Of a stretch of 64,000 bases of DNA, positions 1 to 8,374 are shown in pieces. The translations under genes and the position numbers were made by a program. This DNA comes from Agrobacterium rosae. Lineage in GTDB: Bacteria; Pseudomonadota; Alphaproteobacteria; Rhizobiales; Rhizobiaceae. The stretch covers positions 204,143 to 268,142 of the forward strand of contig NZ_NXEJ01000001.1 of NCBI RefSeq assembly GCF_002915175.1, read 5' to 3'. The notes beneath the pieces were generated by a model. It was not told where the DNA came from. It did not search any database and was given only the letters and a program-made list of their open reading frames with translations. How positions within the stretch are numbered: the stretch's first letter is position 1; every line of letters starts with the position of its first letter.

Positions 1-652
1 CCGCCATCTGCTGCGCCACAATCATGATTTTTGCCTGCTCAGGCGTCAGTTCCAGCGTTGCGGTTGCACCAACGACAGCGGTCGTGCCGTCTTCGCCTTC
101 CTTGATCTGCTGGTCGATGGCGAGAACACGGACATTGTTGAGAACGTTTTCAGTCAGAAAGCTTCCCGCATCGCCCTTGCGAACCATGATCACGTCGACA
201 CGGTCATTGGGCAACACGAAGCCACCGGCACCCGTGGCGACGGAAATCTCCGTGGCCACGGCGCGCATGCCCGCTGGCAAAAGAGCAGACATGATGCGTG
301 TGCTGGAATCGACCACCTTCTCCGGCCGTAGCGGCTCGCCCTCGAACAGTGGCAGGCGCACGACAGAGCCAGTAAGCTCAGTTATGGCGTCGGGCCGTTT
401 GGTTTCGGTTACGAAATTGTCGTTGATGCTGCCCTGCGGCCACGCTGCCCACCGAACAGAATCGGCGCTCAGGCGGCTTCCCACTGGCAGATTTACCGAG
501 GAAACCAGCACGTTGACCGTTGGCTCTTTCTGGATGATGGCTTCCGCCTGTTCGACGACCTGCTGAGGGCCGCCAAGCTGCATCGCCAGCAAACCGGCAA
601 GACCGGCGGCAACGACAGCAACGGAAAGTATGATGACACGCGACGGCTTCAT
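1..652 (-). CDS. cpaB: Flp/Tad pilus assembly protein CpaB (RcpC family), partial at the left edge
   Basis: The reading frame starts at an ATG at 652 with an AAGGGC ribosome-binding site and runs off the window, so only the first 217 residues are visible. It opens with MKPSRVIILS and a single hydrophobic segment (about residues 6-25), followed by a periplasmic SAF-like region with the motif NLPVGSRLSADSVRWAAWP, as expected for CpaB. The RcpC family acts in the periplasm and inner membrane with the CpaC secretin during export of Flp pili. It lies downstream of prepilin peptidase and pilin genes on the same strand, the usual order of a tad/cpa (ctp in Agrobacterium) locus. The gap to cpaA is about 130 bp. 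The family call is firm; the C-terminus cannot be seen. Confidence 0.9.
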   Translation of the reverse strand, partial: MKPSRVIILSVAVVAAGLAGLLAMQLGGPQQVVEQAEAIIQKEPTVNVLVSSVNLPVGSRLSADSVRWAAWPQGSINDNFVTETKRPDAITELTGSVVRLPLFEGEPLRPEKVVDSSTRIMSALLPAGMRAVATEISVATGAGGFVLPNDRVDVIMVRKGDAGSFLTENVLNNVRVLAIDQQIKEGEDGTTAVVGATATLELTPEQAKIMIVAQQMA

Positions 653-781
653 GCTTGGCCCTTGAAAGAGTCAGAATCTCTGATCTGAACCTTGTCCCGC
701 CATTGGTGTAATTATGGTTAATAAAATCTGTCGCATCGTGGTTAATGAGAAATAAACAACACGATTATTTAAAATGCGACT

Positions 782-1294
782 TTAAAGCATGTGCTGCATC
801 GCGAGTTGCACGATTGGTGCCTCGGGGTAGGTCAGGAGGCCGCCGATGGCGATGGCAATGCCGTATGGGATTTTTTTTGCGACGAGCAGGGAGTCTGGGA
901 TGGGCAGGCCGCTCGCCATGATCTCCTGCGAGTGCGAACGTAACATCAAGATAGCGACTGTTAGCAGGCCCCCAACAACCGCAACACTTAGGATGAATAG
1001 TGCCAAAGACACATTAAATCCAAACCATATAGCTGACACTGAAAGAAGTTTTGCATCCCCACCACCCATTATATTGAGTGCGAAGAGTGCGAAGCAAATC
1101 GAAAATACAATAAGTCCACCAGCCAAATTCATTCCGAGCGTATGCCAGTCTAGGCCGATAAAAGGTGCAACGAAAATAAACGAAAGAAAAAGCATTACGG
1201 AGACACGATTTGGAATTGTCATGGTGAAAAGATCAGAAATCGCCGCCAAGGCGAGCCCCATAGGAAAAATCAAAAATATCGCTCCAGCAACCAT
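782..1294 (-). CDS. cpaA: Prepilin peptidase CpaA/TadV (A24 family)
   Basis: This 170-residue integral membrane aspartic peptidase should cleave the Flp prepilin leader at the cytoplasmic face of the inner membrane. Both expected catalytic aspartates are present: D21 in the AISDLFTMTIPNR segment and D80 in the GGGDAK form of the GxGD motif. About five to six hydrophobic segments fill the rest. It is the short form without the N-terminal methyltransferase domain, typical of Tad systems. It sits between the pilin gene and cpaB on the same strand. A terminator-like hairpin lies between it and the pilin gene, so its expression is probably lower than that of the pilin. Confidence 0.93.
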   Translation of the reverse strand: MVAGAIFLIFPMGLALAAISDLFTMTIPNRVSVMLFLSFIFVAPFIGLDWHTLGMNLAGGLIVFSICFALFALNIMGGGDAKLLSVSAIWFGFNVSLALFILSVAVVGGLLTVAILMLRSHSQEIMASGLPIPDSLLVAKKIPYGIAIAIGGLLTYPEAPIVQLAMQHML

Positions 1295-1336
1295 TCTTAT
1301 TTCCTAGTCCCTCGGCTTTTTTGATAAATCGGAAAT

Positions 1337-1367
1337 CAAAATGAAAAGCCGCCCAATTCTGGGCGGC
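1337..1367 (-). terminator. Hairpin terminator or attenuator between pilin and cpaA
   Basis: On the minus strand an 8-bp GC-rich stem (GCCGCCCA / TGGGCGGC, loop of four) is followed by TTTTCATTTTG. It lies 26 bp after the pilin stop codon and before cpaA. A partial stop here would give abundant pilin mRNA with limited read-through into the assembly genes. Confidence 0.8.
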
Positions 1368-1392
1368 CGTCATTCGACGATGCCCAGGACTT

Positions 1393-1581
1393 TTACTGTC
1401 CAGATGTGGTTTTTGCTGTAGTCATTTTTGTTCCGATGTTCGTGAACAGTGCGCTGAGCTGTGTGCCGACGACACCAGCACCAGCTATAATGCCCACGGA
1501 AATCAAAGCTGCGATCAAGCCGTATTCGATGGCGGTCGCGCCGGACTCGTCTTTCATGAAGCGAGCGAAAATGTTTGTCAT
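1393..1581 (-). CDS. pilA: Flp-type pilin (major type IVb pilin subunit)
   Basis: This 62-residue protein is a class IVb (Flp) prepilin. It has a short basic leader, then G14 followed by ATAIEYGLIAALISVGIIAG, which places the Flp-motif glutamate and tyrosine at E19-Y20, positions +5 and +6 after cleavage between G14 and A15. The hydrophobic stretch forms the pilus-core helix and the tail is short and polar. CpaA, encoded just downstream, is the expected processing enzyme. An exact TTAA-N7-TTAA box about 115 bp upstream suggests cell-cycle control by CtrA, as known for pilA of Caulobacter. In Agrobacterium the equivalent gene is usually called ctpA. Confidence 0.95.
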   Translation of the reverse strand: MTNIFARFMKDESGATAIEYGLIAALISVGIIAGAGVVGTQLSALFTNIGTKMTTAKTTSGQ

Positions 1582-1693
1582 GCGGGTTCTCCTAAACTCT
1601 TCGTTTGTTGTTCAGCACGCCGACAACTGTTTTCCGTTGTTCGGTTGAGCTCAAATTACAGAAGGTCGATTTCCAACGACTTAAAAAATCTCG

Positions 1694-1708
1694 TTAAAAT
1701 TGGGTTAA
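1694..1708. promoter_or_regulatory. Candidate CtrA box upstream of the pilin gene
   Basis: The sequence TTAA-AATTGGG-TTAA exactly fits the full CtrA consensus TTAA-N7-TTAA. It lies in the 385-bp gap between the pilin gene (minus) and the gene at 1967 (plus), closer to the pilin start. The rest of the gap is AT-rich. It also holds a weak 8-bp inverted repeat (ATTATGGC at 1853, GCCATAAT at 1911) that I do not interpret. Confidence 0.6.
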
Positions 1709-1966
1709 TGAAGGCTGAAATTGAGCATAGTAAACAATAGATCAAAGTAGAAATTCAATATTTATATACCGTCTCGAATCCTTATTCTTCTAAGGTTCCT
1801 AGTCGCGCTTATCGCTCGGAATGCGTTCGAAAACGGTGCATTTTCCTGTTCTATTATGGCGCATGGCATGAAATGGCTCATCGATATGTGCCGCACCTTA
1901 TCGGCGTGATGCCATAATGGGATTCATGCTTAACGCTTCATTCACCAATGCCGCGCATGGTGATTT

Positions 1967-2419
1967 TTGATGAAGTGTGTAACGAGTGAACCAAGGCTGC
2001 CCACATCCATGCTGTCCGTTTCTATAGCTAGAATTGCTGCGACCTTGACGGTGCTTATCGCAACGTCAGCACCGATTATGGCTGCAGACAGCGATATGTT
2101 GCGCGTGTCTATGAACCACGCCCGCGTCCTGAAGCTTGATCGCCCTGTCAGCAAAGTCATCATCGGCAACTCAAAGGTTGCGGACGCGACAGTTGCAGAC
2201 GCCACCACCATCGTCCTCACCGGTCGCAGTTTCGGGACCACAAATCTGGTTCTTCTGGACGCTGATGGCAACGCCATCGTCGATGAGCGGGTGCTGGTAT
2301 CGATCGACGAAGGCAACACGGTCCGCGTTTTCCGTCAGACAGCCCGCACGGTTTTATCCTGCACCCCGAATTGCGAAGAACACTCCCCCAACGAAGGCGC
2401 GGCCGCCAGCGGTCAGTGA
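1967..2419 (+). CDS. Secreted protein with pilus-assembly N-terminal (CpaC-N-like) domain
   Basis: This protein of up to 150 residues has a signal peptide ending near APIMA (about residue 39); a start at the internal ATG at 2009 would leave a cleaner leader. The mature part has the beta-rich repeat found at the N-terminus of CpaC-type secretins, seen in PVSKVIIGNSKVADATV and TGRSFGTTNLVLLDADGN. It then ends, with no secretin barrel, and has two cysteines near the C-terminus (CTPNC). It matches the short pilus assembly protein N-terminal domain family of Rhizobiales. It is divergent from the pilin gene and probably acts in the periplasm with the Tad apparatus, perhaps as a secretin partner. 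The role is inferred from the domain and location. Confidence 0.8.
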   Translation: MMKCVTSEPRLPTSMLSVSIARIAATLTVLIATSAPIMAADSDMLRVSMNHARVLKLDRPVSKVIIGNSKVADATVADATTIVLTGRSFGTTNLVLLDADGNAIVDERVLVSIDEGNTVRVFRQTARTVLSCTPNCEEHSPNEGAAASGQ

Positions 2420-2510
2420 TATCTTCTAGCGTCTTCTGGATGTTGGATGCGATCGTGCGAGGCTGAATCAACAGTCACATGCAAGCGCTGAACGCAATGC
2501 GCAACACTCG

Positions 2511-2536
2511 ATCGCCCCCAAGGGCGATGCTTTTTT
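2511..2536 (+). terminator. Rho-independent terminator
   Basis: A 7-bp stem (ATCGCCC / GGGCGAT) with a short CCAA loop is followed by GCTTTTTT on the plus strand. It lies about 90 bp after the CpaC-N-like gene and before the convergent tRNA gene. Confidence 0.7.
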
Positions 2537-2585
2537 ATATGAAATTTCAGGTAAGTTATTGATCTGGCTAAGATCAAAAATGGAA

Positions 2586-2672
2586 TGGTGCCCAGAAGAG
2601 GACTCGAACCTCCACACCCTTTCGAGTACCAGCACCTGAAGCTGGCGCGTCTACCAATTCCGCCATCTGGGC
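2586..2672 (-). tRNA. tRNA-Leu, anticodon CAG
   Basis: This 87-nt class II tRNA has an acceptor stem GCCCAGA paired with TCTGGGC, an encoded ACCA 3' end, an anticodon stem CCAGC/GCTGG with loop TTCAGGT (anticodon CAG), a long variable arm, and a T arm containing GGTTCGAGTCC. The extra arm and the anticodon both indicate leucine. It stands alone between convergent and same-strand protein genes. Confidence 0.95.
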
Positions 2673-2819
2673 GACGAGGAGCGATGTACGGGGACAGCCG
2701 TCTGGTGTCAACAGCCATTTTTAAGTTTTGTGACGATCTTTGATTTTTCAGCAAAAAAATCGAAAACGGTCATCCGCGCATGCGTTGCCTAGACCTCGGC
2801 TGACGTCCAAAAGCAAGAA

Positions 2820-3143
2820 TCAGCTATCCAGACCCTCGTTCTTGGAGCGATCCAAATGGCCGAGGTCGCGGTCTGGGTCGATGATGTCTCGTACACGTTG
2901 TTTGAGTTCTTTGGGTCCGGGGAAGCCGCCGTCGCGTTTGCGTTCCCAGATTACATGACCGTCCACCAGGATTTCGAAACGTCCGCCGGTGGCAGGCACG
3001 AGCGTCACTTCTCCTAAACTATCCGAGAAGGTTTGCAGCAACTCCTGCGCCATCCAAGACGAGCGCAGGAGCCAATTGCATTGGGTGCAGTAAATGATGG
3101 AAATGCGTGGCTTGGCTATTGCGTCTGTCACTTGGATCCTCAT
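2820..3143 (-). CDS. SelT/SelW/SelH (Rdx) family thioredoxin-like protein
   Basis: From the ATG at 3143 this is a 107-residue protein with a CxxC redox motif at C19-C22 (YCTQCNW) and the family tail WERKRDGGFPGPKELKQ. In other members one cysteine is replaced by selenocysteine; here both positions are cysteine. The upstream ATG at 3185 would add 14 residues, but homologues as I recall begin close to the shorter start, and neither site has a strong ribosome-binding site. The family is thought to act in cytoplasmic thiol redox chemistry, and its substrates are unknown. It is followed by the tRNA-Leu gene on the same strand. Confidence 0.85.
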   Translation of the reverse strand: MRIQVTDAIAKPRISIIYCTQCNWLLRSSWMAQELLQTFSDSLGEVTLVPATGGRFEILVDGHVIWERKRDGGFPGPKELKQRVRDIIDPDRDLGHLDRSKNEGLDS

Positions 3144-3218
3144 CGTTTGTCTGGTTGAAACGATCAGGACATGTTTCTTCAGCAAGCAGATGTTTGCAAG
3201 TGTTGATATCCGGGAGTG

Positions 3219-3737
3219 CTAGCCGATCCGTTTGTAAAACCATGTCGTGTCGCAATAACGGCCATCGGGATGCATCGCATAATCCGGAATGACACCCACG
3301 CGTTCCCAACCAAATCGAGGGTATATCGCTTCGGCTTCGCTACCGGTCGCCGTATCCAACACCAGAAGCGTCCTACCGAGGCGGGCGGCCTCGGCTTCCA
3401 CGCGGTCCATCAGTTTGCGCGAAAGACCAAGCCCGCGAGCAGAGCGATGGACCAGAAGTTTCATCAGGTCGCCCCGGTGCGGCTGGTTGGGTTTGGAGGA
3501 AAGTCCCACCTGCACGGTGCCAACGACTTTGCCATCCACTTCTGCTACCACATGGATCGTGTTGCCTTTGTCTACACTCTTCGCGACATCTTGCCATAAG
3601 TCTGTCGCGTCGGCTGATGTGAAGGGCAACATGAAGCCCACAGACGCGCCGCCATTGACGCAGTCGGATAAAATTTCGCAAAGATCGGGCAGGGCGGCCA
3701 AGGTTTCCTCGCCGTTCAGCATGCGGATAACAGTCAT
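3219..3737 (-). CDS. GNAT family N-acetyltransferase
   Basis: This 172-residue protein has the GNAT fold. The acetyl-CoA pyrophosphate loop is R101-GLG (LLVHRSARGLGLSRKLMDR), preceded by the beta-4 strand GDLMKLLV and followed by the C-terminal wedge ending YPRFGWERVGVIPDY. Members transfer acetyl from acetyl-CoA to small amines or peptides; the substrate cannot be told from sequence. It ends the two-gene unit begun by the XRE-cupin regulator, with an 18-bp gap, so the regulator may control it. Confidence 0.88.
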   Translation of the reverse strand: MTVIRMLNGEETLAALPDLCEILSDCVNGGASVGFMLPFTSADATDLWQDVAKSVDKGNTIHVVAEVDGKVVGTVQVGLSSKPNQPHRGDLMKLLVHRSARGLGLSRKLMDRVEAEAARLGRTLLVLDTATGSEAEAIYPRFGWERVGVIPDYAMHPDGRYCDTTWFYKRIG

Positions 3738-3755
3738 TTGAAACTCCAGAAAATG

Positions 3756-4334
3756 TCAGCGCTTGCGCTGGTCCAGCACCACCGCATAGCGGGCAGGGAG
3801 GTCAGAGGGGTTGTGGAATGTGTGGCCGTCGCCAACCGGCATGAAAAGGCAGTCGCCTGAGGTCATCCGGTGCACCTGATTGCCTGTCGTCATCTCAAGG
3901 TTTCCCTCAAGCAGCCAGATATATTGCGTCATGCTCTGGCTTGCAGCATGCGGTGGAAAGCTGACCTTCGCATGGGGTGGGAGATTCACTTCGACAATAT
4001 CGACGTCGGAACCAACACGGGGAGGTGAGACCGCACGTCGCACGTAGCCGGTATCAGGGTCCTGCCACGTCGGTTGGTCCTGTTTTTTAACGAGCGGCGA
4101 AATCGCATCTTCATTTTCTGCAAAGAAGCCCGAAAGCGAAAGCCCAAGTGCAGCGCAAATCCGCGCCAGAAGTGCTGCGGTTGGGCTGGCTTCGCCGCGC
4201 TCTATGCGCGAAATCATGGCGCGGCTAACCCCGGAGGCGTTGGCGAGTTGGTCGAGCGTCAGATTGCCTTGCGTTCGCAGATTTTTGATGCGTTCAGCAA
4301 TGGAGCGCTCAAAATTGTCATTTTGATTTTCCAT
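3756..4334 (-). CDS. XRE-family transcriptional regulator with cupin sensor domain
   Basis: This 192-residue protein has an N-terminal helix-turn-helix (about residues 12-66, NLTLDQLANASGVSRAMISRIERG) and a C-terminal cupin_2 beta-barrel (about 110-185) with VSFPPHAASQSMTQYIWLLEG and the DCLFMPVGDGHTFHN strand. The architecture is the common one in which the cupin binds a small ligand that modulates DNA binding. It is co-directional with the downstream GNAT gene. An imperfect inverted repeat directly before its start codon suggests autoregulation. The ligand is unknown. Confidence 0.9.
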   Translation of the reverse strand: MENQNDNFERSIAERIKNLRTQGNLTLDQLANASGVSRAMISRIERGEASPTAALLARICAALGLSLSGFFAENEDAISPLVKKQDQPTWQDPDTGYVRRAVSPPRVGSDVDIVEVNLPPHAKVSFPPHAASQSMTQYIWLLEGNLEMTTGNQVHRMTSGDCLFMPVGDGHTFHNPSDLPARYAVVLDQRKR

Positions 4335-4359
4335 TATGTGAGAGTAATAATCTCATATG
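4335..4359. promoter_or_regulatory. Imperfect inverted repeat at the XRE-cupin start (candidate operator)
   Basis: TATGTGAGA and TCTCATATG form arms matching at 7 of 9 positions around a 7-bp centre. The repeat touches the start codon of the XRE-cupin gene, the position of an autoregulatory operator. Seen in sequence; binding is inferred. Confidence 0.4.
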
Positions 4360-4463
4360 GTGGAGTCAATATCCACGATGATAGAAATTGCGATCTAAAA
4401 GATCAGAATTAAGCGCCGAAATCGACCATATCCCTCATCTCGTTGCCGCGCGCGCTCGGTTGC

Positions 4464-4499
4464 TGGTTGAAAAAGCCCAACTTAAAAGGCTTTTAACCA
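4464..4499 (+). promoter_or_regulatory. Nested inverted repeats in the lepA leader region
   Basis: TGGTT-ga-AAAAGCC pairs with GGCTTTT-AACCA to form a two-part hairpin, and its centre contains a perfect 7-1-7 palindrome (TTAAAAG G CTTTTAA, 4482-4496). It lies 45-80 bp before lepA. Further down, GCCCC (4524) pairs with GGGGC (4540) next to the start codon, with CTATAG between them, which could serve as a -10 element. The function is unknown. Confidence 0.35.
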
Positions 4500-4544
4500 A
4501 ATTCCCGCTTTTCCAGCGCAAAGGCCCCTGCTATAGCGCGGGGC

Positions 4545-6371
4545 ATGAGCACAAATTCGACCCGCACCCCGCTTGACCATATCCGCAACTTTTCCATCGT
4601 TGCCCATATCGACCATGGCAAATCGACGCTAGCCGACCGGTTGATCCAGTCGACGGGCGGCCTTGCCGAGCGCGACATGTCCGAGCAGGTGCTCGACAAT
4701 ATGGATATCGAGCGCGAACGCGGCATCACCATCAAGGCACAGACCGTGCGCCTACATTACAAGGCGAGTAACGGCGAAATCTATGTGCTGAACCTCATCG
4801 ACACCCCCGGTCACGTCGACTTCGCCTATGAAGTCTCCCGCTCGCTGTCGGCCTGCGAAGGCTCGCTGCTGGTGGTGGATGCATCCCAGGGCGTAGAAGC
4901 GCAGACGCTGGCCAATGTCTATCAGGCCATCGATAATGACCACGAGATCGTTACAGTTCTAAACAAGATCGACCTGCCAGCCGCAGAGCCGGACCGTATT
5001 CGCGAACAGATCGAGGAAGTCATCGGCATCGATGCGTCTCAGGCTGTTCTGATCTCAGCCAAGACCGGCCTTGGCATTCCTGATGTTCTGGAAGCCATCG
5101 TGCACCAGTTGCCGCCGCCGAAGAGCGAGCTTGGCGAAAAGGGCCCGCTAAAGGCCCTGCTGGTCGATAGCTGGTACGACACCTATCTCGGCGTCATGGT
5201 TCTGGTGCGCGTGCTTGATGGCGTGCTGACCAAGGGCCAGACCATCCGCATGATGGGCACGGACGCGAAATATCAGGTAGAGCGCGTCGGCGTTCTGACC
5301 CCTAAGATGGTGGCCGTCGACAGCCTCGGCCCTGGCGAAATCGGTTTCATTACAGGATCGATCAAGGAAGTGGCCGATACCCGCGTCGGCGATACCATCA
5401 CCGAAGACAAGCGCCCCACCGCGCAGGCTCTGCCGGGCTTCAAGCCTGCCCAGCCGGTCGTGTTCTGCGGCCTGTTCCCGGTCGATGCTGCCGATTTCGA
5501 AGATCTGCGCGCCGCCATGGGCAAGCTTCGCCTCAACGACGCATCCTTCTCCTTCGAAATGGAATCGTCCGCTGCTCTCGGGTTTGGTTTCCGTTGCGGC
5601 TTCCTCGGCCTGCTGCATCTCGAAATCATTCAGGAACGCCTCGAGCGCGAATTCGATCTCGACCTCATCGCAACCGCCCCTTCGGTGGTCTATCAACTGA
5701 CGATGACGGATGGCTCCGAGCGTGAATTGCACAACCCGGCTGACATGCCCGATGTCGTCAAGATTTCCGAAATCCGCGAACCATGGATCAAGGCAACCAT
5801 CCTGACGCCTGATGATTATCTCGGTGGTATCCTGAAACTCTGTCAGGACCGCCGCGGCGTCCAGACGGAACTCACCTATGTCGGCAAGCGCGCCATGCTC
5901 ACCTATGAGCTGCCGCTCAATGAAGTCGTCTTCGATTTCTATGACCGCCTGAAATCCATTTCCAAGGGCTATGCCTCTTTCGATTACCATCTCGATGGTT
6001 ACCGCGAGGGCAACCTCGTGAAGATGTCGATCATGGTCAATGGCGAACCGGTTGATGCGCTTTCCATGCTGGTTCACCGCACCGCTGCCGACAAGCGCGG
6101 CCGCGATATGTGTGAAAAGCTGAAAGACCTCATCCCCCGCCACATGTTCAAGATCCCCATTCAGGCGGCCATCGGCGGCAACGTCATCGCCCGTGAAACG
6201 ATTTCGGCTATGCGTAAGGACGTGACCGCCAAATGCTACGGCGGCGACGCGACTCGTAAGCGCAAACTTCTGGACAAGCAGAAGGAAGGCAAGAAGCGCA
6301 TGCGCCAGTTCGGCAAGGTGGATATTCCGCAGGAAGCCTTTATCGCAGCGTTGAAGATGAGCGACGATTGA
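4545..6371 (+). CDS. lepA: Elongation factor 4 (EF-4/LepA)
   Basis: This 608-residue GTPase acts on translating ribosomes in back-translocation and 30S biogenesis. The G domain carries all signature boxes: [10 protein letters not shown] (20-29), [18 protein letters not shown] and NKID. EF-G-like domains II, III and V follow, then the LepA-specific C-terminal domain ending with the basic [24 protein letters not shown] region. Length and domain order match the family. The ATG at 4545 is the only sensible start, but there is no clear Shine-Dalgarno sequence. A possible -10 lies so close that the mRNA could be nearly leaderless. It is transcribed alone, divergent from the XRE-cupin unit. Confidence 0.98.
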   Translation: MSTNSTRTPLDHIRNFSIVAHIDHGKSTLADRLIQSTGGLAERDMSEQVLDNMDIERERGITIKAQTVRLHYKASNGEIYVLNLIDTPGHVDFAYEVSRSLSACEGSLLVVDASQGVEAQTLANVYQAIDNDHEIVTVLNKIDLPAAEPDRIREQIEEVIGIDASQAVLISAKTGLGIPDVLEAIVHQLPPPKSELGEKGPLKALLVDSWYDTYLGVMVLVRVLDGVLTKGQTIRMMGTDAKYQVERVGVLTPKMVAVDSLGPGEIGFITGSIKEVADTRVGDTITEDKRPTAQALPGFKPAQPVVFCGLFPVDAADFEDLRAAMGKLRLNDASFSFEMESSAALGFGFRCGFLGLLHLEIIQERLEREFDLDLIATAPSVVYQLTMTDGSERELHNPADMPDVVKISEIREPWIKATILTPDDYLGGILKLCQDRRGVQTELTYVGKRAMLTYELPLNEVVFDFYDRLKSISKGYASFDYHLDGYREGNLVKMSIMVNGEPVDALSMLVHRTAADKRGRDMCEKLKDLIPRHMFKIPIQAAIGGNVIARETISAMRKDVTAKCYGGDATRKRKLLDKQKEGKKRMRQFGKVDIPQEAFIAALKMSDD

Positions 6372-6465
6372 TCTTGTCCCCGGGCTTGATGCGTATAAAC
6401 TATGCGCATTAAAGCCGGAGGTTGCCATGACATCGAAAGTTTTTTCCCTCCAAGGGTTTTGATCT

Positions 6466-6499
6466 CAACAAAAAACCGCCTGCCCAAAGGCAAGCGGTT
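6466..6499 (-). terminator. Rho-independent terminator
   Basis: On the minus strand an 11-bp stem with one mismatch (AACCGCTTGCC / GGCAGGCGGTT, loop TTTG) is followed by TTTTTTG. It lies just after the small membrane protein gene that ends at 6526. Confidence 0.8.
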
Positions 6500-6525
6500 C
6501 TTCAATCACCTAACAACCTAAGTTG

Positions 6526-6843
6526 TTATGGCTGTGTCGACGTGCCACCAGTTGTCGGCGAAGCCGGGGCAGCGTTGTTGGTCGGTGCTGCTGGCGTCAT
6601 CGGGGCAGGCGCTGGAGCCTGATCGGTGACGGCGGGTGGTGTTGTAGACGATGTCGTGGTCGGATCAGTTGTCGATGGGGCGCTCATCTGCATCCAGATG
6701 AAGCCGCCGACCAAGAGAACGGCGATTACCGCAACCCATGGAGCCCAGCCAGCAGACTTGCGGGCCGCTTCCGGCGTCGTGCGCAGTTCTGGACGGTCTG
6801 GACGAAGATTAGGGTCACGTGGAAGATTTGGATCGAATGTCAT
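6526..6843 (-). CDS. Small single-pass membrane protein with Pro/Thr/Ala-rich tail
   Basis: This 105-residue protein has a polar, proline-rich cytoplasmic N-terminus (PNLPRDPNLRPDRPELR), one transmembrane helix (about residues 33-51, APWVAVIAVLLVGGFIWMQM) and a low-complexity tail rich in Thr, Pro and Ala that is probably periplasmic. I recognise no catalytic domain. Similar proteins occur in Rhizobiaceae as conserved hypotheticals. It has its own terminator and appears monocistronic, convergent with lepA. Confidence 0.75.
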   Translation of the reverse strand: MTFDPNLPRDPNLRPDRPELRTTPEAARKSAGWAPWVAVIAVLLVGGFIWMQMSAPSTTDPTTTSSTTPPAVTDQAPAPAPMTPAAPTNNAAPASPTTGGTSTQP

Positions 6844-6930
6844 GGTGTTTTCTCCTCTCTTACTATGGGGAGAAAATGCGATTGTGCTTAATTGGTTCCA
6901 GAAATCTATAAATGGTAAAAACTGGTAGGT

Positions 6931-8349
6931 CTAAGATGTCGTGCGCGTCCTATCGATCGCTTCCCTCAAAACCTCCGTCAGTTTGGGGTCGTCGCACTGC
7001 GAAACGTTGAACCGCATATGTGTCGATGCGGTGTGTGACTGGCTGAAAATATTGCCCGGTGCCAAAACCACGTTTTTTAAAAGCGCATGACGTGCGACCG
7101 CCGCTGCATCGACCCCATCAGGCAAGCTGCACCACAGAAATATCCCCGATTGCGGTTCGATCCATGGCGTGATGCCGAGCCCGCGAAGCCTCGCATCTGT
7201 TTCCAGTCTTGCTCTGGACAGTCGCACTTTCACGGCCTCAATGTGACGCCGGTAGCTGCCATCTTTCAATGCGGCCAATACAACTGCCTCACAAAGCTGG
7301 TTGCCGGAAAAATTCGTGGCGATCTTCAAGTCGGTCAACGGATCGATCCAGCGCTGCGGTGCCGCGATGTAGCCGCAACGGACGGATGCCGAGAGCGTCT
7401 TGGAAAAGCTGCCGATCTGCACGACGCGGTTCAGACCATCGAAGGCCGCAAGTCTTGGCGCTTTTTGATCTTCGAAATCGGCAAAAATATCGTCTTCTAT
7501 GATCGTCAGTCCGGCCCGTTCTGCCAGCATCAACACCCGATGCGCTGTAACAGGGGAAAGAACCGCACCGGTTGGGTTGTGGATTGCAGAATTGGTGATG
7601 TAGAGGCGAGGCTGATGCTCGCTTAGCGCCTGTTCGAACAGCGCGACATCAGGCCCTGAAGGCGTGTAGGGCACGCCGATGATCTTCACCCGGTGGGCGC
7701 GCAGCAGAGCGTGGAAATTGAAATAACAGGGGTCATCGACCAGCACGGTCTGTCCCGGCTCCAGCAGAAAACGGCAGAGCAGATCGATAGCCTGTGTGCC
7801 GCTGTCGGTCAGCATGATGTGCTCCGGCGCAGCGTGCACACCATTTTCCGACAATCGCCGTGACAGCAGTTTCCGCAGTGGCAGAAGTCCAAGCGGGGTG
7901 CTGTAGTCGGTCAACAGATATGGGTCGGCACGCGCCACGCTGCGCATAGCACGACGTATCGCTTCTTCCGGCATCCATGAAGGTGGCATCCAGCCACAAC
8001 CGGGCTTGATCATGCCATCTTGCCCATCCAGCGCCAGGCGCGAGACCCAGAATGGATCAACCGCACGGTCGAGCTTCGGGCCTATTTCGGCGAGTGAGAG
8101 AGGAGCCAGAGCGGCCGCCACATAAAATCCCGATCCCGGCCGGGAGTGGATGGTGCCCTCCGCCACTAGTCGCTCATAGGCTTCGACGACGGTCGAGGTC
8201 GAGACCAGCATTGTCTTTGCGAAGGCGCGAACGGATGGAAGCTTTGCTCCCGGTGCAAGGATACGTGCAGAAATACGCTTGCGAATTTCCACCATCACGC
8301 TGTTGATGCGAGGCGCGTTATCGTGAATTTTGTTCGAGGTCACATCCAT
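6931..8349 (-). CDS. MocR/PdxR-like regulator: GntR HTH fused to PLP-dependent aminotransferase fold
   Basis: This 472-residue protein has an N-terminal GntR winged helix (about 15-80, GAKLPSVRAFAKTMLVSTSTVVEAYERLVAEG) and a C-terminal fold-type I aminotransferase domain. The PLP lysine is K317 in QIGSFSKTLSASVRCGY, and a TNSAIHNPTGA motif contacts the cofactor ring. MocR regulators use PLP or amino-acid adducts as effectors. The gene is divergent from an EamA/DMT exporter at 8454, the classic arrangement in which the regulator controls an amino-acid or vitamin transporter. The ligand is not predictable from the sequence. Confidence 0.93.
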   Translation of the reverse strand: MDVTSNKIHDNAPRINSVMVEIRKRISARILAPGAKLPSVRAFAKTMLVSTSTVVEAYERLVAEGTIHSRPGSGFYVAAALAPLSLAEIGPKLDRAVDPFWVSRLALDGQDGMIKPGCGWMPPSWMPEEAIRRAMRSVARADPYLLTDYSTPLGLLPLRKLLSRRLSENGVHAAPEHIMLTDSGTQAIDLLCRFLLEPGQTVLVDDPCYFNFHALLRAHRVKIIGVPYTPSGPDVALFEQALSEHQPRLYITNSAIHNPTGAVLSPVTAHRVLMLAERAGLTIIEDDIFADFEDQKAPRLAAFDGLNRVVQIGSFSKTLSASVRCGYIAAPQRWIDPLTDLKIATNFSGNQLCEAVVLAALKDGSYRRHIEAVKVRLSRARLETDARLRGLGITPWIEPQSGIFLWCSLPDGVDAAAVARHALLKNVVLAPGNIFSQSHTASTHMRFNVSQCDDPKLTEVLREAIDRTRTTS

Positions 8350-8374
8350 CCGTATTGCTCTTTATACCATAACG

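Noticed and set aside
6380-6420. Hairpin after lepA as terminator
   Set aside because: GGCTT..ATGCG and CGCAT..AAGCC can pair with bulges, but no T tract follows and the stem is irregular.
5148-6428. Long antisense open frame (426 codons) over lepA
   Set aside because: It mirrors a GC-rich, strongly conserved gene; the protein has no recognisable domain and no ribosome-binding site.
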